Assembly (NCBI GenBank): GCA_963931925.1
Contig: OZ007569.1
Coordinates: 72,143,118-72,207,117 of the forward strand
Direction of reading: 5' to 3'
DNA length: 64,000 nucleotides
From: Onchidella celtica
Taxonomy: Eukaryota > Mollusca > Gastropoda > Systellommatophora > Onchidiidae
This document shows, piece after piece, positions 36,909 through 48,229 of the stretch (within the stretch, counting starts at the first letter, position 1; every line of letters starts with the position of its first letter). Under the pieces are notes generated by a model. The model had not been told where the DNA came from. It worked only from the letters and a program-made list of their open reading frames with translations, and searched no databases. The position numbers were made by a program, and so were the translations under genes.

Positions 36909-37526
36909 CTGAATGACATGTTAAGAATTTAGTAATTAACGTTCCATTTTAAAAGTATTAAAAATTTCGGACAGTGTTGAATCAGGGAAAGGCAATTCAA
37001 GTCAGAAGATGACCAACAAAAAACAAATATATATATGTTACTAGGAATCAAATGAAAAGACAACTGATATTTATATACAATCTGGAAAAAGGAAGTATGC
37101 ACTTGATAAGGAGGTAACATTTCTTGTTCTTTCTCCGATTACATGGCATTTGGCCAGCAGGTCAGTTGAGAACAAACCTTGATTGATCTGAGAAATTTAT
37201 AATGGCTCTCTCATATCTTGTCCACTTAGTATGCATCTGTTCCCACTACAGGCATTCGGCACAAACATGACTGGAGTTGAAGTCAAGGAATATTAGTGAA
37301 CGGATTGGCTAAACACATAATTTACTGACCTTGTTCCATTATAGTAAGATACAGGTTTAAAAGATATCATTCCGCATGCTATTCTGAAGTTATCCTCTTT
37401 TAAGTTTGGTCATTTTTTATTTGTTGGTCCCAGTCAGACAAAGCAAAATGTTAGCTCAGTCATACCAACTGTGTGACTCGGAAAGTAAGCAACTGAGATC
37501 AAGAGCAAGTTTAAGTTTCACCATTA
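36909..37526. other. Intronic stretch before the Harbinger element
   Basis: No gene seen. It ends with TTA at 37524-37526, the left copy of the target duplication of the next element. Confidence 0.4.
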
Positions 37527-37693
37527 AGGCCCATTTACACATGCAGATGAATCGGCACCGATGTATCGCTCACAAGATCTGTCAATTTTTTCCGACCTGT
37601 GTATCACGCTTACATGTGACGATCTGTCGTTCAATGTAAGAAGCGACGTCCTTATAACTAGATTTGATTTCACTCTTGAATCAGGAAGCCACA

Positions 37694-37920
37694 ATGTCTC
37701 ATTGCGACGACTACGTAGACGATTTGCTTGCTGTGTGTGTGCTTGTAAATAACAAAAGACAAAGAAAAAGAAAGAAGCTGATTTGGACGAAAGATTGGCT
37801 TTTAAAAAGAAACGTTTTCACTCACACAAACCTTCTCCTAGAAATAAGCTTTTCCTGAGGATGGATGAAGAGACATATTTTCAACTCCTAAGCGCCGTGA
37901 GTCCTTTGATTGAAAAACAA
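37694..37920 (+). pseudogene. Harbinger transposase N-terminal remnant
   Basis: ATG at 37694 opens MSHCDDYVDDLLAV, followed by a basic stretch KRQRKRKKLIWTKDWLLKR. After a one-base shift near 37845 the next frame gives FLRMDEETYFQLLSAVSPLI. This order (basic W-x-x-x-WL block, then R-M-x-x-E-T-F/Y-x-x-LL) is the known start of HARBI1-type nucleases. Everything after the EKQ segment is lost. Confidence 0.65.
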
Positions 37921-38361
37921 TCTTTACTGGCGTCTGCATTAAACTCTTTGCAAAATGCAACAAGTTCTTCATACGCTTCTTCCGAGATGAGTTCTTTGGT
38001 TTCTCGGGGGCCCCAGCATAGTGCTGTTGGCCCCGGCCTGTTCTTGATTCTGTAAAGCTTCTTGTTTTGTTGTCGTCTTTCTTGTTTGTTGTTGTTCTTT
38101 CTTTCCGTTGTGTTCGCTCTTCCTGGTTTCTCTTATTTATTAATTTTTGGGATACGCCAAGGCAAGGGCAAGGGCAAGACAAGAAAAAAGGGAGGACAGA
38201 AAGGCAGTTCTGGGACACTGTCCCTTTCAGGAATTTGATCCCTTTATTGCCAACGAAACATGTCACTAATTGACTGTTTTCCTCTAGAGCCCCAGTTAAA
38301 ACAAGTAATACGATATTAAGGCCTAGCAGGGCTCTAGGGTTTTTGAATTTTGATCTTTAGT

Positions 38362-38396
38362 TCTTGGTGCCGCCAGGGAGCCTGGCGGCACCAAGA
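38362..38396. repeat. Hairpin with 16-bp perfect stem
   Basis: TCTTGGTGCCGCCAGG is followed by GAG and then its exact reverse complement. It lies in the middle of the Harbinger element; GC-rich stem, three-base loop. Confidence 0.9.
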
Positions 38397-39498
38397 CTAG
38401 TCCCGCAGCAGAGCATAATTTTAGGGATCTTATTAAAAACTCTGCGTTGGGTGGTCCCGGGTGCAATAGGCATCCGAGGCCATTGTTTCTGCCTGTATGA
38501 CTAGGCCGGCAGAAAAAGTCTGTCGACCCTGGCAGATAAAAGAAATTATTTTTAAAATAAATTATTTTACAAAATACACTGGCGTATATTAATATATTTA
38601 TTGTTTAAGATTTTATTCTAGAATATTCTATTTAATAATTTATTTTATGGCTGGCGAGCCTCCTATCAGCTCGTGTGCGGTCATACCGGCGTCACCCGGC
38701 CTCCGGCCCCCACCGGCGGCCGACCTCAGCACGCTATTCCGCGATTGGATATCGAGCGGCGCAACTGCTATCATAATGGTTCACTGATCCGCCAGGTCAG
38801 GGCTGCCAGCTTTGCTGCAGTCAACGTACAAATTTATTTTATTAACCAGGGCCCTTTTTTCTTTTTTGAAACTATTATCAACTAGAGACAAGATGCCGGC
38901 CAAGGTAAATGTTTCTGAAATTAGAGTTTCTTCCTTTAAAAACTTGTTTCTATATAGTCCTTGGACTTAATTTTCCAAAGACATTCTATGGATCTGTATA
39001 CGTAGATAAATTGTAGCAGTGTTTCCTCTGACGAAGTAGCCATGATGACGGTGTTACAAGTTTGACGCCTTGAAGAAGACTGGCAAATGCAAATTTTTCC
39101 TAACGGAGATATCTTTGTCCCATCCCATTCAAGATAAAAGTAACAAAAAGAAAAGACTGGAGCCTACATTGCACAATAATGCACAGGAGCAAACTGTATT
39201 TTTCATAAAAACTTAAAACCTTAAATAATGCATCAAATCTTGTTCCTTGAGAACCATTTTGCTAATTTTGGGGCGCTGATTCCGAAAATGCAATTAGTTT
39301 TGGGCTATGATAAGTATTTCAATATTTTTAACACCAATATTTTATCTCCCGTGGTGTCAAATTTCAAAGGAATTCTCACTTCCTGCCCGCCACTCCCAAA
39401 TCTGACGTATCAGATTTTGCAATAACACGTAACGATTCATCGCCAGACGACAGATCGTTTCATTTTTTAACAATTTATCTGTGCGTGTAAATGGCCCT

Positions 39499-39837
39499 TT
39501 AGGGTTATGGTTCAACTGTCAGGCTAGGGCTTTTCTCTGTGTGACGTGAGGTTCAGTCTGCTGCTATGGAACAGACATGTTATCATACTGTGACCCTAGT
39601 TTTTGGTTTTTTTTTTGTGTGTAAATGATGTATTACAAATAATACACACTTTGACACTTGTTTAAAATGTACTGTCGATTCATTTTAACTTCTTAGCATA
39701 ATACTAAAGCTGCAAATGATTAACACTGAAGTTCTCAGTTCTGCAAAGAGTGGAGTTGGAGCAAACAAGAACTAAGGCCTCGATAAATAATCCATGTGCC
39801 AAATCTTGGCATTTGTAACCACAATAAAATGTTATAC
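39499..39837. other. Intronic stretch
   Basis: Right flank of the Harbinger element, beginning with TTA at 39499-39501. No gene seen. Confidence 0.4.
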
Positions 39838-39958
39838 CTCCTCTGCTACAGGAACGACCACATCATCAACTATCTTGGTCCCCACTTGCATTGTCTTCAT
39901 ATCCACAGACCAGCCAAGCCCCAAATTAGGCTGGAAGAGGACTCCCCTGTTCATAGTT
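39838..39958 (-). CDS. Internal exon of the unidentified gene
   Basis: Acceptor ATCATTTCAG and donor GTATAAC bracket 121 bases: one base completing a split AGA codon, then 40 codons. The product begins TMNRGVLFQPNLGLGWSVDM and ends DDVVVPVAEE. The phase fits both the exon at 40089-40224 and that at 36717-36908 without adjustment. Confidence 0.68.
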
Positions 39959-40088
39959 CTGAAATGATAAAAAATAAATCATGCTGGTCACTAACACTAT
40001 CACTACTAATCTGTACATCAACAATTAACTCTAAATGGCAAACAATAACATAAATTTAACACACACATACAAGCACATAAAAATTCAC

Positions 40089-40224
40089 CTGACAATCTCC
40101 ATTGCGGTGAATGAAAATATTACACTACCAAAGTGATCTAAGTGTTCAACAGTTAAATTCTTTTCATTAGATTTTTTTTTCACTAATAAGCATAATACAT
40201 TTTCTAATCTATACGGCTGAAACT
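40089..40224 (-). CDS. 5'-most recognised exon of the unidentified gene
   Basis: Donor GTGAAT follows ...FTAMEIV plus two bases of a split codon. The open frame runs upstream through VEHLDHFGSVIFSF and EFQPYRLENVLCLLVKK to a candidate acceptor GACACTGTCAG near 40225. The pyrimidine tract there is poor, so the upper boundary is uncertain. The entry phase demands one base from an earlier exon that I could not place. A possible further exon around 40290-40415 lacks a clean donor. Confidence 0.58.
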
Positions 40225-40409
40225 CTGACAGTGTCCATTGTTATAAATGTTTTTCTATTTCAGTTTGTAAGATCCTTCTCATGGTACTTTAACCTTGTCG
40301 GGCTGAGTTTTGGACATATTCTTGGATTCCCAATAGGCCAGATAATCTGCTTTTAAGGTGACTGTGGACTCTTTTCCACTGAGTAGTTTCTTTTTAAAAC
40401 CTTTTTCCG

Positions 40410-40685
40410 TACGTCCTGGGTACAAACGTAGACAGAGGGGTATAAAAAATTCAGCCAAAATTAGCACAATTACACCCCAACCCTTAAATTTTCAGTATTC
40501 CTCAAATTACCTATCAGCAATTTCTGGGTGTCATTAGAATCTTGTTCTGGGAAAGTTTCTTTTGTTTGTTTATGTTTACTTTTTAATACTCTCATTCGTA
40601 TGTCCTGGGTTCAAATGTAGACTCTCACATAAGGATTTATACTATTTATTCCTATCTGTATGCCATGGGTACAAATGTGGACAGT
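40410..40685. repeat. Three degenerate copies of a 25-30 bp phrase
   Basis: CGTCCTGGGTACAAACGTAG (about 40412), TGTCCTGGGTTCAAATGTAG (about 40602) and TGCCATGGGTACAAATGTGG (about 40661) are dispersed direct repeats. Their origin is unknown. Confidence 0.5.
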
Positions 40686-41619
40686 CAATGAATCTCTGTA
40701 ATCTGTAATCAAATACTTTTAAAAATGATCTAATCTCTGTGTGCCATCCACTGTGATGGGTAAGGTGTTATTAAAGTATCAATTACAGGTAGAGGGACAT
40801 GGTATTGAGCACTTGTACATTCATGAGACTTCTTGTTCATCCCTGGTGGTTCAAAGGTTTTCAGGCTATAGTTTTTATAGATTCTGTTGAGGTGGCTTTC
40901 TGACTGAACAGTGACTGTACCTTCAAAATAAGATTTTGATAGTTTTCTGGTCTGAAGATGACATTAGAGAGGACAATGCAAATGGCGTAATCGAATAGGG
41001 ACAAATGAGTTATAAGAAACAAATGACACTTGAGCCTTTGAGGTGGAAGAACAAAGCGGTGATCATGATGATGATGGCCTTTTGCGATAGTGATGAATGC
41101 TAAGGAGGAGGACAATCAAGAAAGCACATATTGACCTACAACTGATGCAGCTGCTTCTTAGACAGTGGGTTGCACCAGAACCTGGTACAGCTTGGTTTCA
41201 GACGCCCTGGCAGAAGTAGCTCACTCTCTGGACATGCAGAACCAATGTCACCAGCAACCAGCAGTGAAAGGGAACCTTCTACACCCCTCCCGTCCAGGTT
41301 TACTTTTCAGGCCAGAACCTGCTGAAACTCTCTTAGAACAGGACACCAAACTGGATCAGTGGCTGATCCTGCATCTTTATCATCTTGGGTCTAGGACAAC
41401 CAAAGGGTGTTGGCCATATTAGATCACACAAACAGAAAGGGAAAACAAGAGAAGGGGGAGGAATGGGTGGAGACCCAAAGTATATAATTGACATATCTGA
41501 GCAGCCTGCATCATAACTTTAGTCACACTACTGTCATAAATGGGGTGTCTTTGAAAGAAACAGTTGCTGGGTTACTTTTTCAAAAGATTTTGCACACTGG
41601 GGAACAGGTTGAAATTTTA
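40686..41619. other. Non-coding stretch
   Basis: No gene supported. Short frames only. Confidence 0.35.
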
Positions 41620-41945
41620 AGATAGCCGTACTGCCGCAGGATGCAAGACGCATTCTGCACTTTCAGAAATGTTTGGGGCGTATTTGTGAAGAACTTCGCG
41701 GTGCCTTATGTGCCACTGCCAGGAACATGTCTCACTATTGATGAACAACTTATTAAATTCAGATGAAGATGCGGCTTGTTGGTTTTTTCACTATTTACCT
41801 TCAAAACCAGGGAAACAATGTTCTAAAAGTCTTTTGAGCCTATGATCCAGAAACAAACTACCAATTTCGTGGAATACCTTATCTTGGGAAAGGGGGAAAC
41901 AGGAAAAGGTGATTCTAGCCAGGAACACATTATTCAGACTGACCT
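41620..41945 (+). pseudogene. piggyBac-type transposase remnant
   Basis: Reading across frames gives FVKNFAVPYVPLPGTCLTID, then EQLIKFR before a stop and RC, then SKPGKQ in a second frame and AYDPETNYQFRGIPYLGKGG in a third. The order L-T-x-D-E-Q-L...F-R-x-R-C then S-K-P-x-K is the conserved centre of piggyBac transposases, including the first catalytic aspartate region. Stops and at least two frameshifts make it dead. It ends where the family A LINE begins. Confidence 0.7.
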
Positions 41946-42056
41946 CAGACTTTAGAAGGAGACAACTCCACAGATCTAGAACTGTGTAACTGTCTAAAAA
42001 AAAAAAAACATGCCCTTGATAACCGTACAAAGAAATAAAACATTTTTACCCATCCA

Positions 42057-43675
42057 CCCCCTGTTTGCGGACAACACCAGACCAGACCCGAGGGACCTCC
42101 AACAACCAGACTCACAACAGATAGATAAAGAACCAGAACCTCTCTTGGAGGAAGTACAGGCTGCAATAAAACAAATAAAGAATGGAAAATCCCCTGGATT
42201 AGACAACATACCAGGTGAACTCCTGAAACATACCAGCGAATCAGGAATAAAAGCACTCCACCAACTGATCTGCAAAATTTGGCAGACAAATGAATGGCCA
42301 ACAGACTGGAAGCTACAAGAACTCGTCATGCTATACAAAAGCGGCAATGTCAAAGACTGTGGAAATTATAGAACCATCGCCCTCATCAGTCACACCAGCA
42401 AAATCCTGCTCATCATCATGCTCAACAGAATGAAATCAAAGGTAGAAGAGGAAGTATCAGACTGTCAAGCTGGTTACAGGACCAACAGAGGAACCACTGA
42501 CATGCTCTTCATACTACAAATAATGATTGAACAGATAAGAAGCAATGGAAACGAAGCCTTCATCACGTTCATAGACTACAGCAAAGCGTTCGACAGCGTT
42601 AGGCACCATCACCTGTTCGATATAATGATTAATATGGGATTCCCGAAACACCTTGTGACCCTCATCGCTGCACTATACCACGAACAAAAGGCAACGATTA
42701 GATGGAACAATGAGAACTGTCCATATTTCAACATCGAGAAAGGAGTCAGACAAGGTTGCATACTTTCACCTCATCTTTTCAATATTTATACTGAGCAGAT
42801 CATGAGAAACGCAGACATAGAAGATATGGGAATAAAGATCGGAGGCCGAAACATCACAAACCTTCGCTACGCTGATGACACAGCTCTTATGTCAGATAAC
42901 ATCACCAGCATGAAAAGAGTGTTGCACAGAGTGGATGAAGCGGGCAAGACAGCAGGCCTACACCTAAATGCTAAGAAAACGAAAGTCATGCATACTGGAA
43001 CAGGGCACGATGAACACCAGGAGATACTAGTAAACAAAACAGCACTAGAAAAAGTGACTGATTTCAAATACCTAGGATCACATAAATCGCAAGATGGAAG
43101 CTGCTCAAAGGACATAAAAACAAGGATAGGAATGGCAAAACACAAAATGGTTCAACTAAACAACATTTGGAAGGATAGAGGCACACCAACGGACCTCAAA
43201 GTGAACATACTTAAGTGCTTGATCTGGCCAGTCCTACTATATGGTTGTGAAGCCTGGACACTCAAAAAGGCAGACATAACAAGATTGGAGGCAGCTGAAA
43301 TGTGGCTTTACAGAAGGCTACTCAGAATAAGTTGGACAGAAAGGAGAACAAATACAAGCATCTTAGAACAGCTTGGCACCACCAGAAGAATAACACCTGA
43401 AATAAATAAAAGAAGACTTGCATACATCGGCCACGCAGCCCGAAACAAAAGCACGGCCCTTATGATATCAATCCTTCAAGGAAAGACAGAAACAAAGAGA
43501 AAACAAGGAAGACCACCCATTACATATCACGATAACATCAAGAAAGTCAGCCAGCTGGAAATAAGTGAACTAACTAGGAACGCTCAGGACAGCATTGGGT
43601 GGAGGAGATTTTGTCGTGACATCCACTGTAGCAGCTAACATCGATGACGATGAAGCCGACAGGTGACAGGAGGTG
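42057..43675 (+). mobile_element. LINE family A (RTE-like), 5'-truncated copy with open reverse transcriptase
   Basis: The sequence joins the family at TGTTTGCGGACAACA, just before the reverse transcriptase. It stays open for about 525 codons to the stop at 43638, then gives the same 3' end with ACAGGTGACAGG. It carries the blocks seen at 31-33 kb (YSKAFDSVRHHHLF, GVRQGCILSP, LRYADDTALM) with only scattered changes (for example AQDSIG where the other copies have AKDRIG). The endonuclease is absent, so the copy cannot move on its own. The open frame starting at 42010 includes 16 codons of flanking sequence. Confidence 0.88.
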
Positions 43676-44495
43676 ACCCCCTTCAGGAAAAAAAAACGCA
43701 CTGCTCTAAATTTTGCATCATAACCAAGACGGCTGGCTCTCAAAATGCCATAATTATAGCCATCCGTACATTCTTTTCCTTCTTACATTTCCTTTCTCAT
43801 CGTCTTCAAATATTGCCCTAATGGTTGCTTGGTTGCAAGAAAGAGAAATATACGGCATGTTCATGATAACTGATTTTGCTCCCGATGCCAGTGATGATGG
43901 TAGGATAATCTGAAACCATTGTGTCACCTGGCAATTAAAGAAAATTAACCTGTAAGTACTGTTAGGCCTAGTTGAACACAGACTGTAACACAGATGTTAC
44001 ACCTCCATAAAAGGAAAAAGCCACCCTAAATGTCTCTAATAAGACTAGTAACGATGGATGGTCTGACCATAAGGAATGTATGTCTACAAAACTACTGGGG
44101 ACATACAGATCCCCTAAAACGCGTATTTTGCTTTATACAGCAGTATGTCTACAAAACTACCCAGGACATACAGATCGGGGGTAAAATAACGCTGTATGGA
44201 AAAGGTTAAAAAAAAGACACAAAAAACCTGTAATTCTTGACTACCATAAAAAATAATTTTACTCTAAACAAAGGCTCAAAAAGCGGCGATCATGTCAACT
44301 GGCCCACATGACACCCTGTCTGTCTTGAACAGGAGGAAGCGAGTGGAAGTGGGGGAATGTGAGAGAGGGAGAACGAAATCTAATGCGTCCAGGATAAAGC
44401 CAGCAGTAAAAGTGGAACCTAGTCCCCCAAATAGTGATAGGCACTTTGATTAGTTAGTATTGATTACTTTGTCTACTTATGATAAAATAAATCAT
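43676..44495. other. Non-coding stretch with a short direct repeat
   Basis: GTATGTCTACAAAACTAC...GGACATACAGATC occurs at 44079-44118 and again at 44143-44180. No gene seen. Confidence 0.5.
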
Positions 44496-44660
44496 TTAAA
44501 ATTCTTCTTCTTCTTCAAGCCTCTTGATTCCTTGAGGAACATATAGGGCCGCAACAACACTCCTCCAACGCACACGGTTCTGGCAGGTCCTCCTTATATT
44601 TTGATACAGGTATGTAACTTCAGCCAGTGTTGGCGACATCAAAGGAAAACAGTCGGGACA
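44496..44660 (-). pseudogene. Short C-terminal fragment of a LINE protein
   Basis: The minus strand reads ENRV-like NRVRWRSVVAALYVPQGIKR followed by an E-rich run and a stop, then a (GAA)n tail on the 3' side. An R-W-R-x-V-V-x-A-L terminus plus a simple-repeat tail is usual for RTE-like LINEs. Too short to classify. Confidence 0.45.
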
Positions 44661-46636
44661 GGTTACTCTAGCCAGTGTCATGGGGCGAGTGTAGGCTAAT
44701 GCTGTATGGGGAAGTGTCGACTGCTCACACACTCACCTCGCAATAATCAAACTCAAAGAAAAACAACGAAACGCATTAATCGCTATGAACAAGCCTGTAG
44801 GGCCATCTAATGTCGATTAATAATAAACAAACATGTAATTCATAAAATACAAATGGCGGTAAGGAGGACAATCCCTCCCTCTTACTGTAATAAATTTCCT
44901 TCGACGAACAGCCTTGTGTCCCACTATTGCTACACCGGCAGTAATGAGTAATTACTAATCTACCTAAATACAATTTTACTCAATGCTAAGGCTAAAGTAA
45001 TAAGTACGAAAATCCATCCCATCAGTTCATATAGGTTTACAATACTAGTAATAGGTATTACATGCATAAGATCTAGGTCTGCGGAGGAAGGGTTCGTCCT
45101 CCCAGACCGTGCTCAAATGCTCATGACTAAAAAAAAAAACACTTCACTTTCACTGCCACACATTTAAAGCCGTTCATTTTCTCATGCAAGGTGCCATCAT
45201 TGGAAATAGGCCCTAACTGTTATTCATGAATATCAATTCGTCACATCAAGAACACCCCTGATCTAGATCTCCTGAGTCAGAATGGACTAAAAATCAGTGG
45301 CTGAAGAATGCTAAGCAGTATTTACATAATAATCAGTTCTATTCTAGATCTACATACAATGTAGACTAATACTAATAAAGTCTAGAACTAGATCTAGAAT
45401 AGATCTAGCTTTAGAATCTAGACCTGAGGGCTAAGCTTGGATCTGAAATTGTATTTTTTGGAAATGACTTGGACCTGTCACACTAACGCCGTAATTGAAC
45501 TTTCTGGAGGCAGATCGAGTAAAGTGGAAGGGAATTTCATGCGTTCCATAGCCCGCGGCTTTCCCTGTTACAATCTGACTACTGCCCAGGCAAACATTGG
45601 CCTACGGCCGCGATGATACAAACTGACTAGAACTAGACCCTCACGTCGTTACATATGGAACGCATTCGGAAGTCCTCCCCGAGTAAATCTTGAGAGAGCT
45701 CAAACCCAAAGATAAGATCTAGACTAGATCTAGATCTAGAGTCTAAGATTATGTATTAGAAAGTCATGAAAAATCAGTGATTTGAGTGATGCTTACCTCA
45801 GCCAAAACGTGTACTTCGAGTCAACATCTGCGTACGACTGAATCCATCACACATTCACAACGGAATCTATCGTAGATATTAGATCTAGGCCAGGGTTACC
45901 GGATTGAACTTTTTTTGGAAGTATATCCGTTTGATCCCCATACCCCAAGAAGAACAAAAACAATACATAGCTACCCCGGCGGCTTTCCCTGATATGTCAA
46001 TCTGACTACTGCCCAGACGAACACCGGCCTACGGCCTCGATGATACAAACTGACTAGACCCTCACGTCGTTACACATCAATCTGACAATTGATGCCTATG
46101 CACTTGTCCAGCTAGGGAACGCATTCGGAAGTCCTCCCTATACAGCCTCTACAAACAAGATGGCGGACTAGGGATGGATTAAGTTGTCGCATCCAATTTT
46201 TGAACTTGTCTTGTTTCTTTTTCAGTAGCCGTACACTATTAATCAGAGTTACAAAGTTGTCAAAATTGACTAAAGAATCTAGATCTATCTATACTAATCG
46301 ATTATACATTCGATGTTGTGACGTAATTTTAGGTATGGGGATCAAACGGATATACTCCCATTTTTTTGTTTTAATAGGAAATCTAAAGAATCGAAGCGAA
46401 ACAGAATACTTCGTTAGCACTTTAGCAGCATCAAAGCACGTCCGTCTGCCAAATGGAATCTTTTGTTTTTCGATTTTGTTTTCACTTGAAAAAGGCGAAA
46501 GCCGAAAATTTTGTGTATTTTCTGTCTCCTCTTTAGATCTAGATTTCTAGAGACTAGAGTCTAGATCTTCTAGATCTAGATCTAGTTTGCTTTGTATCGT
46601 TTGGGTTTTATTTCTCACGCAGGGCTTCGCCAGATC
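44661..46636. repeat. Non-coding stretch with direct duplication and AGATCT runs
   Basis: About 125 bases at 45552-45680 (GCGGCTTTCCCTG, then AATCTGACTACTGCCCAG, CTCACGTCGTTACA, AACGCATTCGGAAGTCCTCC) recur at 45980-46140, the second copy with an insertion of about 45 bases. AGATCTAGATCT-type runs lie near 45260-45425, 45715-45740 and 46535-46585. No gene was recognised. Confidence 0.65.
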
Positions 46637-46637
46637 C

Positions 46638-46866
46638 GGTACTTATCTTTGTCGAGATAACAACAAATAACAACTGATAACAACAAATAACAACTGATAA
46701 CACAAAATTACTTTGATTCCAGCCTCAAAAATCAATACTCATGTGGTCAACCAAGCCCCTACATCATGTGCACAACTCCAAGCAACTACCGGAAGTAGAA
46801 TATATTCTTTAGCTGACCTGAGTTGCGTCCCTGTTTTGTGTACCTTAAAATCGAAAGTAAAATCGA
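46638..46866 (+). repeat. Left terminal inverted repeat of the MULE
   Basis: Begins GGTACTTATC, contains two TAACAACAAATAACAACTGA blocks and runs to ATCGAAAGTAAAATCG. It matches 52672-52919 in inverted orientation with scattered substitutions. Confidence 0.82.
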
Positions 46867-46898
46867 AAGTAACAATTTCTCGGAAAAAAACGGAAACG

Positions 46899-47427
46899 GA
46901 AAGCCATTAAGTTTCCCCGCGCGTAATTCTCCCAGCGGACCGGCTGATTTCTTTATCTTTGACAAGATGCAGAGGAAGGCCATTAAGTTTCCCCGCGCGT
47001 AATTCTCCCAGCGGACCGGCTGATTTCTTTATCTTTGACAAGATGCAGAGGAAGGCCATTAAGTTTCACTGCGCGTAATTCTCCCAGCGGACCGGCTGAT
47101 TTCTTTATTTTTGACAAGATGCCGAGGAAGGCCATTAAGTTTCACTGCGCGTAATTCTCCCAGCGGACCGGCTGATTTCTTTATTTTTGACAAGATGCAG
47201 AGGAAGGCCATTAAGTTTCACTGCGCGTAATTCTCCCAGCGGACCGGCTGATTTCTTTATCTTTGACAAGATGCAGAGGAAGCCCATCCCGCGCGTAATT
47301 CTCCCAGCGGACCGGCTGATTTCTTTATCTTTGACAAGATGCAGAGGAAGGCCATTAAGTTTCCCTGCGCGTAATTCTCCCAGCGGACCGGCTGATTTCT
47401 TTATCTTTGACAAGATGCAGAGGAAGG
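46899..47427 (+). repeat. 76-bp tandem repeat carrying the start codon
   Basis: The phrase CCATTAAGTTTC starts at 46904 and then every 76 bases (46980, 47056, 47132, 47208); the 47284 unit lacks 8 bases, and further units start at 47352 and 47428. Each unit contains GCGGACCGGCTGATTTC and GACAAGATGCAGAGGAAG. ATG codons fall at 46967, 47043, 47119, 47195, 47271, 47339 and 47415. Those at 46967, 47043, 47119, 47195 and 47339 open an 11-codon frame ending at GCGTAA (for example MQRKAIKFPRA). The one at 47271 reads in frame into the main gene because of the 8-base loss. Confidence 0.92.
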
Positions 47428-47602
47428 CCATTAAGTTTCCCTGCACATTTTGTGCAGAAGATTGTCCTGCAACTCAGAGCAGCATTGAATGCTCTGTGTG
47501 CAATGGATGGATACACAGGTAAGAAAAATATTTTATTGATATTATATGTTATTATCTTGATGATGATGATGATGTTGATGGCAGGTGGTGTTAATTCCGC
47601 CA

Positions 47603-47990
47603 ATTTCAATCAGATATAAACATTATTATTATAATCAGGAAAATGTAGCGTATAATAACAGAAGGAAATAATGCAAGCTAACAAATAACACTTATCTGTG
47701 ACCACAATGTTGGGGGCAGTGATGGTGATGGTGAGTGATTATGAAGGGGTGGGGGGGGGGGGGGGGGAGTGCAATCCACACTCACAAAAATAAATTTCAA
47801 TCAGATATAAACATTATTATTATATTCATGAAAATGTAGTGTATAATCAGTACATAATATAAACAGAAAGAAATAATGCAAGCTAACAAATAACACTTAT
47901 CTGTGACCACAATGGTGGGGGCAGTGGTGGTGATGGTGAGTGATTATGAAGGGGTGGGGGGGAGGGGGAGGGGGGTGCACTCCACACTCA
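47603..47990 (+). repeat. Direct duplication of about 190 bp in intron 1
   Basis: AATTTCAATCAGATATAAACATTATTATTA starts the unit at about 47602 and again at about 47793 (split here: AATTTCAATCAGATATAAAC then ATTATTATTA). Each unit ends in a G run after GAAGGGGTGG (pure G run of about 17 at 47751-47767 in the first). The rest of the intron is not coding. Confidence 0.75.
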
Positions 47991-48229
47991 CAAAAAAAAA
48001 CAATAACTGATGCTGATGATAATAATAATAAAATGTTTGTTATGATGATATTCATGCTGATGCCGATGCATGATGTATACGACATATTAAGGTAAATTTC
48101 TTTTGATAGGCGCTGTGTTCCCATGGATTATGAGCTGCTGACAAAATGGAGCAACCCTGACCTGCCGTTCACCTGTCGGGCATGCTGTTTTGACGGTGAT
48201 GCCTACTCAGGTTCAAGAGCACTTCAGCG

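Larger units (their letters stand above)
37527..39498 (+). mobile_element. PIF/Harbinger DNA transposon, internally decayed
   Basis: The left end AGGCCCATTTACACATGCAG is mirrored at the right end (GTGCGTGTAAATGGCCCT), and TTA lies at both borders (37524-37526 and 39499-39501). That is the 3-bp TWA duplication typical of PIF/Harbinger. The N-terminus of a Harbinger-like nuclease is present near the left end, but the DDE core is missing, so the copy is a deletion derivative or carries other inserted DNA in its middle. It sits inside an intron of the unidentified minus-strand gene. Confidence 0.78.

Noticed and set aside
40290..40467. Possible further exon (frame with LLSGKESTVTLKADYLAYWE)
   Set aside because: The only GT at the expected donor is weak and the phase does not fit the next exon.
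47135..47609. Minus-strand frames with repeated ILSKIKKSAGPLGELRAGKL blocks
   Set aside because: Antisense translation of the 76-bp tandem repeat.
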